Source of the DNA: Firmicutes bacterium UBA6226
GTDB taxonomy: Bacteria; Bacillota_A; Clostridia; Peptostreptococcales; Acidaminobacteraceae
Length of the DNA stretch: 5,858 bases
Assembly (NCBI GenBank): GCA_002441045.1
Contig: DJWQ01000034.1
Coordinates: 1-5,858 of the forward strand
Direction of reading: 5' to 3'
In this document: positions 3,142 through 5,858 of the stretch, piece by piece
Layout of the letters: every line of letters starts with the position of its first letter
Numbering within the stretch: the first letter of the stretch is position 1
Notes under the pieces: model-generated
Told to the model about the DNA's origin: nothing
Database searches by the model: none
What the model saw: the letters and a program-made list of their open reading frames with translations, nothing else
Made by a program: the position numbers and the translations under genes

Positions 3142-5829
3142 ATGAATCCTATTGCGGAAGAAATTCTACAGCATTATGGAATGCCAAAACGTTCTGGGCG
3201 CTATCCTTGGGGTTCAGGCGATAATCCTTATCAGCGTAGTGGTGATTTTCTAAGTCGTGTGAATGAGTTGAAAAAATCAGGAATGAGTGAAAAAGAAGTA
3301 GCAAATTCCATGGGTTTAACAACCAGTCAGCTTCGAACTCAAGTTGGGTTGGCAAAAGATGAAAGAAGATCTATTGACGTAGCTACCGCTAAAGGTCTGA
3401 GAGAAAAAGGATACAGTCTCAATGATATTGCAGAAAAGATGGGTTACAAAAACGACTCATCGGTACGTTCTCTTCTAAACGAGGATTCGGAAGTCCGTAT
3501 GAACCAGGCTAGAAAGACCGCCGACTTCCTTAAAAAACAAGTTGACGAAAAAGGAATGATTGACGTTGGAGTTGGTGTAGAACGTGAATTAGGCATTTCT
3601 AAGGAAAAGATGAAGCAAGCCCTTTATATTCTTGAAATGGAAGGATACGAGCTTTATGGTGGCGGAGTTCCTCAGGTTACGAACCCAGGCAAGCAGACCA
3701 ATATTCAAGTCCTCTGCCCTCCCGGAACTGAGCATAAAGAAATCTATGACTTTGGAAATGTCCATTCTGTTAGAGAATATATCTCGCATGATGGAGGCGA
3801 TACTTTTGACACATTTGTCTATCCCAAGAGTATGGACTCTAACCGGGTTAAGATTCGTTATGCAGAAGATGGCGGTATCGATAAAGATGGCGTGGTTGAG
3901 ATTCGAAGAGGAGTCGACGACCTTTCTTTAGGAGAATCCCATTACGCCCAGGTTCGTATTCTTGTAGACGGCAAGAAGTACATAAAAGGAATGGCTGTCT
4001 ATTCAGATGATATGCCAGACGGAGTCGATATCGTATTTAACACCAACAAAAAACAAGGAACTCCAAAAGGAGATGTGTTAAAGAATATCACAAGCGATCC
4101 TGACAATCCGTTTGGGTCCCTTATCAAAGCCGGTGGTCAAAGTTATTACATAGATAAAGATGGAAAACGTCAACTTTCACTCATTAATAAAAGAGCTGAA
4201 GAAGGCGATTGGAATGAATGGAGTGATAATCTCCCCTCTCAATTTCTATCAAAACAGAGTATAACTTTGATAAAAAAACAACTTAATTTAGCGTCAGCCG
4301 ATAAACAAGCAGAGTTTGATGAGATTATGTCTCTCACAAACCCGACGGTAAAGAAAGCTTTATTAAAATCTTTTTCGGATGATTGTGATTCGGCAGCCGT
4401 TCATTTACAGGCAGCGGCTTTACCAAGACAGAAGTATCAAGTAATCCTACCTATTACTTCAATGAAGGATAATGAGGTATATGCTCCTAATTATGAAAAT
4501 GGCGAACAGGTAGCTCTCATAAGATACCCTCATGGTGGAACATTCGAGATACCCATTTTAACTGTCAATAATAAACAATCAGAAGCTAGACGAGTTCTTG
4601 GTAACACCCCATCAGATGCCATTGGTATCAATAATAAAGTGGCTGATAGATTGTCTGGAGCTGACTTTGATGGCGATACCGTTATGGTCATTCCCACCGG
4701 GGGTAAAGTGAAAATTGCCTCCACCCCTGCTTTAAAAGGACTTGAAGGGTTTGATCCTAAATTAGAGTATGGCAGTAAGAAAGATGGAACATTTAAAGTA
4801 ATGAAGAATACTCAGACAGAAATGGGTAAAGTTTCAAATCTGATTACTGACATGACTTTGAAGGGTGCCACCCAAGATGAATTAGCAAGAGCGGTTCGTC
4901 ACAGTATGGTAGTCATTGATGCCGAGAAACACAAGTTAGATTATAAACAAAGTGAGATTGACAACGGTATTGCTTCTCTTAAGAAGAAGTATCAAGGTAC
5001 CTATGATGAAGATGGTCGGTACCGTGAAGGTGCTGCTACTCTAATTTCGAGAGCTAAGTCTGAGACTTCCGTCTTAAAAAGAAAAGGCAGTCCTATCGTT
5101 GACAAAGAAACCGGTAAACAAAGTTATAAAGAGGTTTATGAGGAGTATACCGATAAAAAAACAGGAAAGATCCGTGTTAGAACTCAGAAGTCCACCAAGA
5201 TGGCTGAGACTGATAATGCTTTTACTCTAGTATCCGATGCTAATACTCCAGCAGAAAGAGCGTATGCAGAGTATGCTAATAAGATGAAGGCTCTAGGGAA
5301 CCAGGCTCGTAAGGAAATGGTCAATGCTGGTAAGATTGCCTATTCCGTCTCGGCAAAAACAACTTATCAAGAGGAAGTAGACTCCTTATCAGCCAAGCTG
5401 AATGTGGCCCTTAAGAACGCCCCTCGTGAGCGGCAGGCCCAGGTAATAGCTAATGCAGCCGTCAACGCTAAAAAACAAGACAATCCCGATATGAAACCAG
5501 CTGAAATAAAGAAGATCGGTCAACAAGAACTAACACGAGCCCGTGCCGCCGTTGGTGCAAAAAGAGAGACCATTAAGGTTACCGACCGTGAATGGGAAGC
5601 CATTCAAGCTGGTGCCATCAGCGAAAACAAACTTGCCCAGATCATTAATAATGTGGATATAGATGATCTTAGACAGCGAGCTACTCCTAGAACAACAACT
5701 TCTTTGAGTACTGCTAAGATTAATCGAATCTCTTCTATGAATGCTTCTGGATACAGCACGGCTGAAATAGCTAAAGCCCTTGGTGTTTCAACAACTACCG
5801 TATCCAACTACTTGAATGGAAAGGAGTGA
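3142..5829 (+). CDS. Putative phage two-barrel RNA polymerase-like protein with N- and C-terminal helix-turn-helix domains (895 aa)
   Basis: The key signature is SGADFDGDTVMVIP with D508, D510 and D512, matching the magnesium-binding NADFDGD of RNA polymerase beta-prime and the DxDGD of YonO and RNA-dependent RNA polymerases. About 47 residues before it stands ALIRYP (R461, P463), like the RxP of beta-prime. After it, MGKVSNLITD (561-570) and HSMVVIDAEKHKLDYK (587-602) resemble the post-catalytic helix of YonO/RdRp enzymes. An earlier beta-rich part (about 253-305, with DGKKYIKGMAV and FNTNKKQG) may be the partner barrel with basic residues; this is less certain. The N-terminus has the motif HYGMPKRSGRYPWGSG (11-26), two helix-turn-helices (about 36-70 and 82-115) and a winged-helix-like part (124-170). 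The C-terminus is a long charged helical region and a clean helix-turn-helix (857-893, SGYSTAEIAKALGVSTTTVSNYL). ATG 3142 follows AGGAGG (3128-3133). RNA synthesis, template type and virion packaging are inferred, and such proteins are often annotated only as HTH or structural. Confidence 0.72.
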   Translation: MNPIAEEILQHYGMPKRSGRYPWGSGDNPYQRSGDFLSRVNELKKSGMSEKEVANSMGLTTSQLRTQVGLAKDERRSIDVATAKGLREKGYSLNDIAEKMGYKNDSSVRSLLNEDSEVRMNQARKTADFLKKQVDEKGMIDVGVGVERELGISKEKMKQALYILEMEGYELYGGGVPQVTNPGKQTNIQVLCPPGTEHKEIYDFGNVHSVREYISHDGGDTFDTFVYPKSMDSNRVKIRYAEDGGIDKDGVVEIRRGVDDLSLGESHYAQVRILVDGKKYIKGMAVYSDDMPDGVDIVFNTNKKQGTPKGDVLKNITSDPDNPFGSLIKAGGQSYYIDKDGKRQLSLINKRAEEGDWNEWSDNLPSQFLSKQSITLIKKQLNLASADKQAEFDEIMSLTNPTVKKALLKSFSDDCDSAAVHLQAAALPRQKYQVILPITSMKDNEVYAPNYENGEQVALIRYPHGGTFEIPILTVNNKQSEARRVLGNTPSDAIGINNKVADRLSGADFDGDTVMVIPTGGKVKIASTPALKGLEGFDPKLEYGSKKDGTFKVMKNTQTEMGKVSNLITDMTLKGATQDELARAVRHSMVVIDAEKHKLDYKQSEIDNGIASLKKKYQGTYDEDGRYREGAATLISRAKSETSVLKRKGSPIVDKETGKQSYKEVYEEYTDKKTGKIRVRTQKSTKMAETDNAFTLVSDANTPAERAYAEYANKMKALGNQARKEMVNAGKIAYSVSAKTTYQEEVDSLSAKLNVALKNAPRERQAQVIANAAVNAKKQDNPDMKPAEIKKIGQQELTRARAAVGAKRETIKVTDREWEAIQAGAISENKLAQIINNVDIDDLRQRATPRTTTSLSTAKINRISSMNASGYSTAEIAKALGVSTTTVSNYLNGKE

Positions 5830-5836
5830 ACTGCTA

Positions 5837-5858
5837 ATGCAAAGCAGATGTATGTTAA
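5837..5858 (+). CDS. Start of the next gene, cut by window end
   Basis: An ATG at 5837 follows AAGGAG (5821-5826), which overlaps the end of the polymerase-like gene, at a spacing of 10 bases. The frame reads MQSRCML to the window edge with no stop. Tight spacing suggests it belongs to the same operon. Seven residues are too few to name it. A small inverted repeat (CTGCT 5831-5835, AGCAG 5843-5847) spans the start codon and may be chance. Confidence 0.5.

Overview
The window looks like phage or prophage DNA from a low-GC Gram-positive host, probably a Firmicute of the Clostridia type. The supporting signs are strong AGGAGG ribosome binding sites before almost every gene, AT-rich intergenic DNA, close packing with all genes on the plus strand, an anaerobic ribonucleotide reductase, phage-type PD-(D/E)XK nucleases, and a large single-chain protein carrying the ADFDGD signature of two-barrel RNA polymerases. 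The host assignment is inferred from style and gene content; nothing in the window names the species.

Layout. Bases 1-531 are the 3' end of an anaerobic ribonucleotide reductase gene (nrdD), whose product carries a glutaredoxin-like domain fused behind the glycyl-radical region. Two small single-span membrane protein genes follow (584-709 and 846-1043), closed by an intrinsic terminator that begins inside the second stop codon. Bases 1044-1529 hold no convincing gene. They carry a cluster of at least eight copies, in both orientations, of a 8-10 base motif (GCCCACTTTT), several paired as hairpins and one pair bracketing a possible promoter. A gene for a lysine-rich protein with a weak PASTA-like middle (about 1530-2120) follows and ends at a strong terminator (2166-2200). 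A second large hairpin (2239-2281) sits in the leader of the last operon.

The last operon has three tightly coupled genes: a small VRR-NUC-like nuclease (2319-2609), a RecB/Cas4-like PD-(D/E)XK nuclease (2581-3138, overlapping the first by 29 bases), and an 895-residue polymerase-like protein (3142-5829). A further gene begins at 5837 and runs off the window.

How the genes may work together. NrdD supplies dNTPs under anaerobic conditions, and the nucleases fit phage DNA replication, recombination or end processing. The 895-residue protein joins helix-turn-helix domains at both ends to a region matching the RNA polymerase beta-prime / YonO / RNA-dependent RNA polymerase catalytic barrel, so it may be a phage-encoded transcriptase. 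Its N-terminus also has an HYG...RYPWGSG motif resembling short motifs in phage virion proteins. The nuclease-nuclease-polymerase cassette and the upstream repeat region are the most unusual parts of the window.
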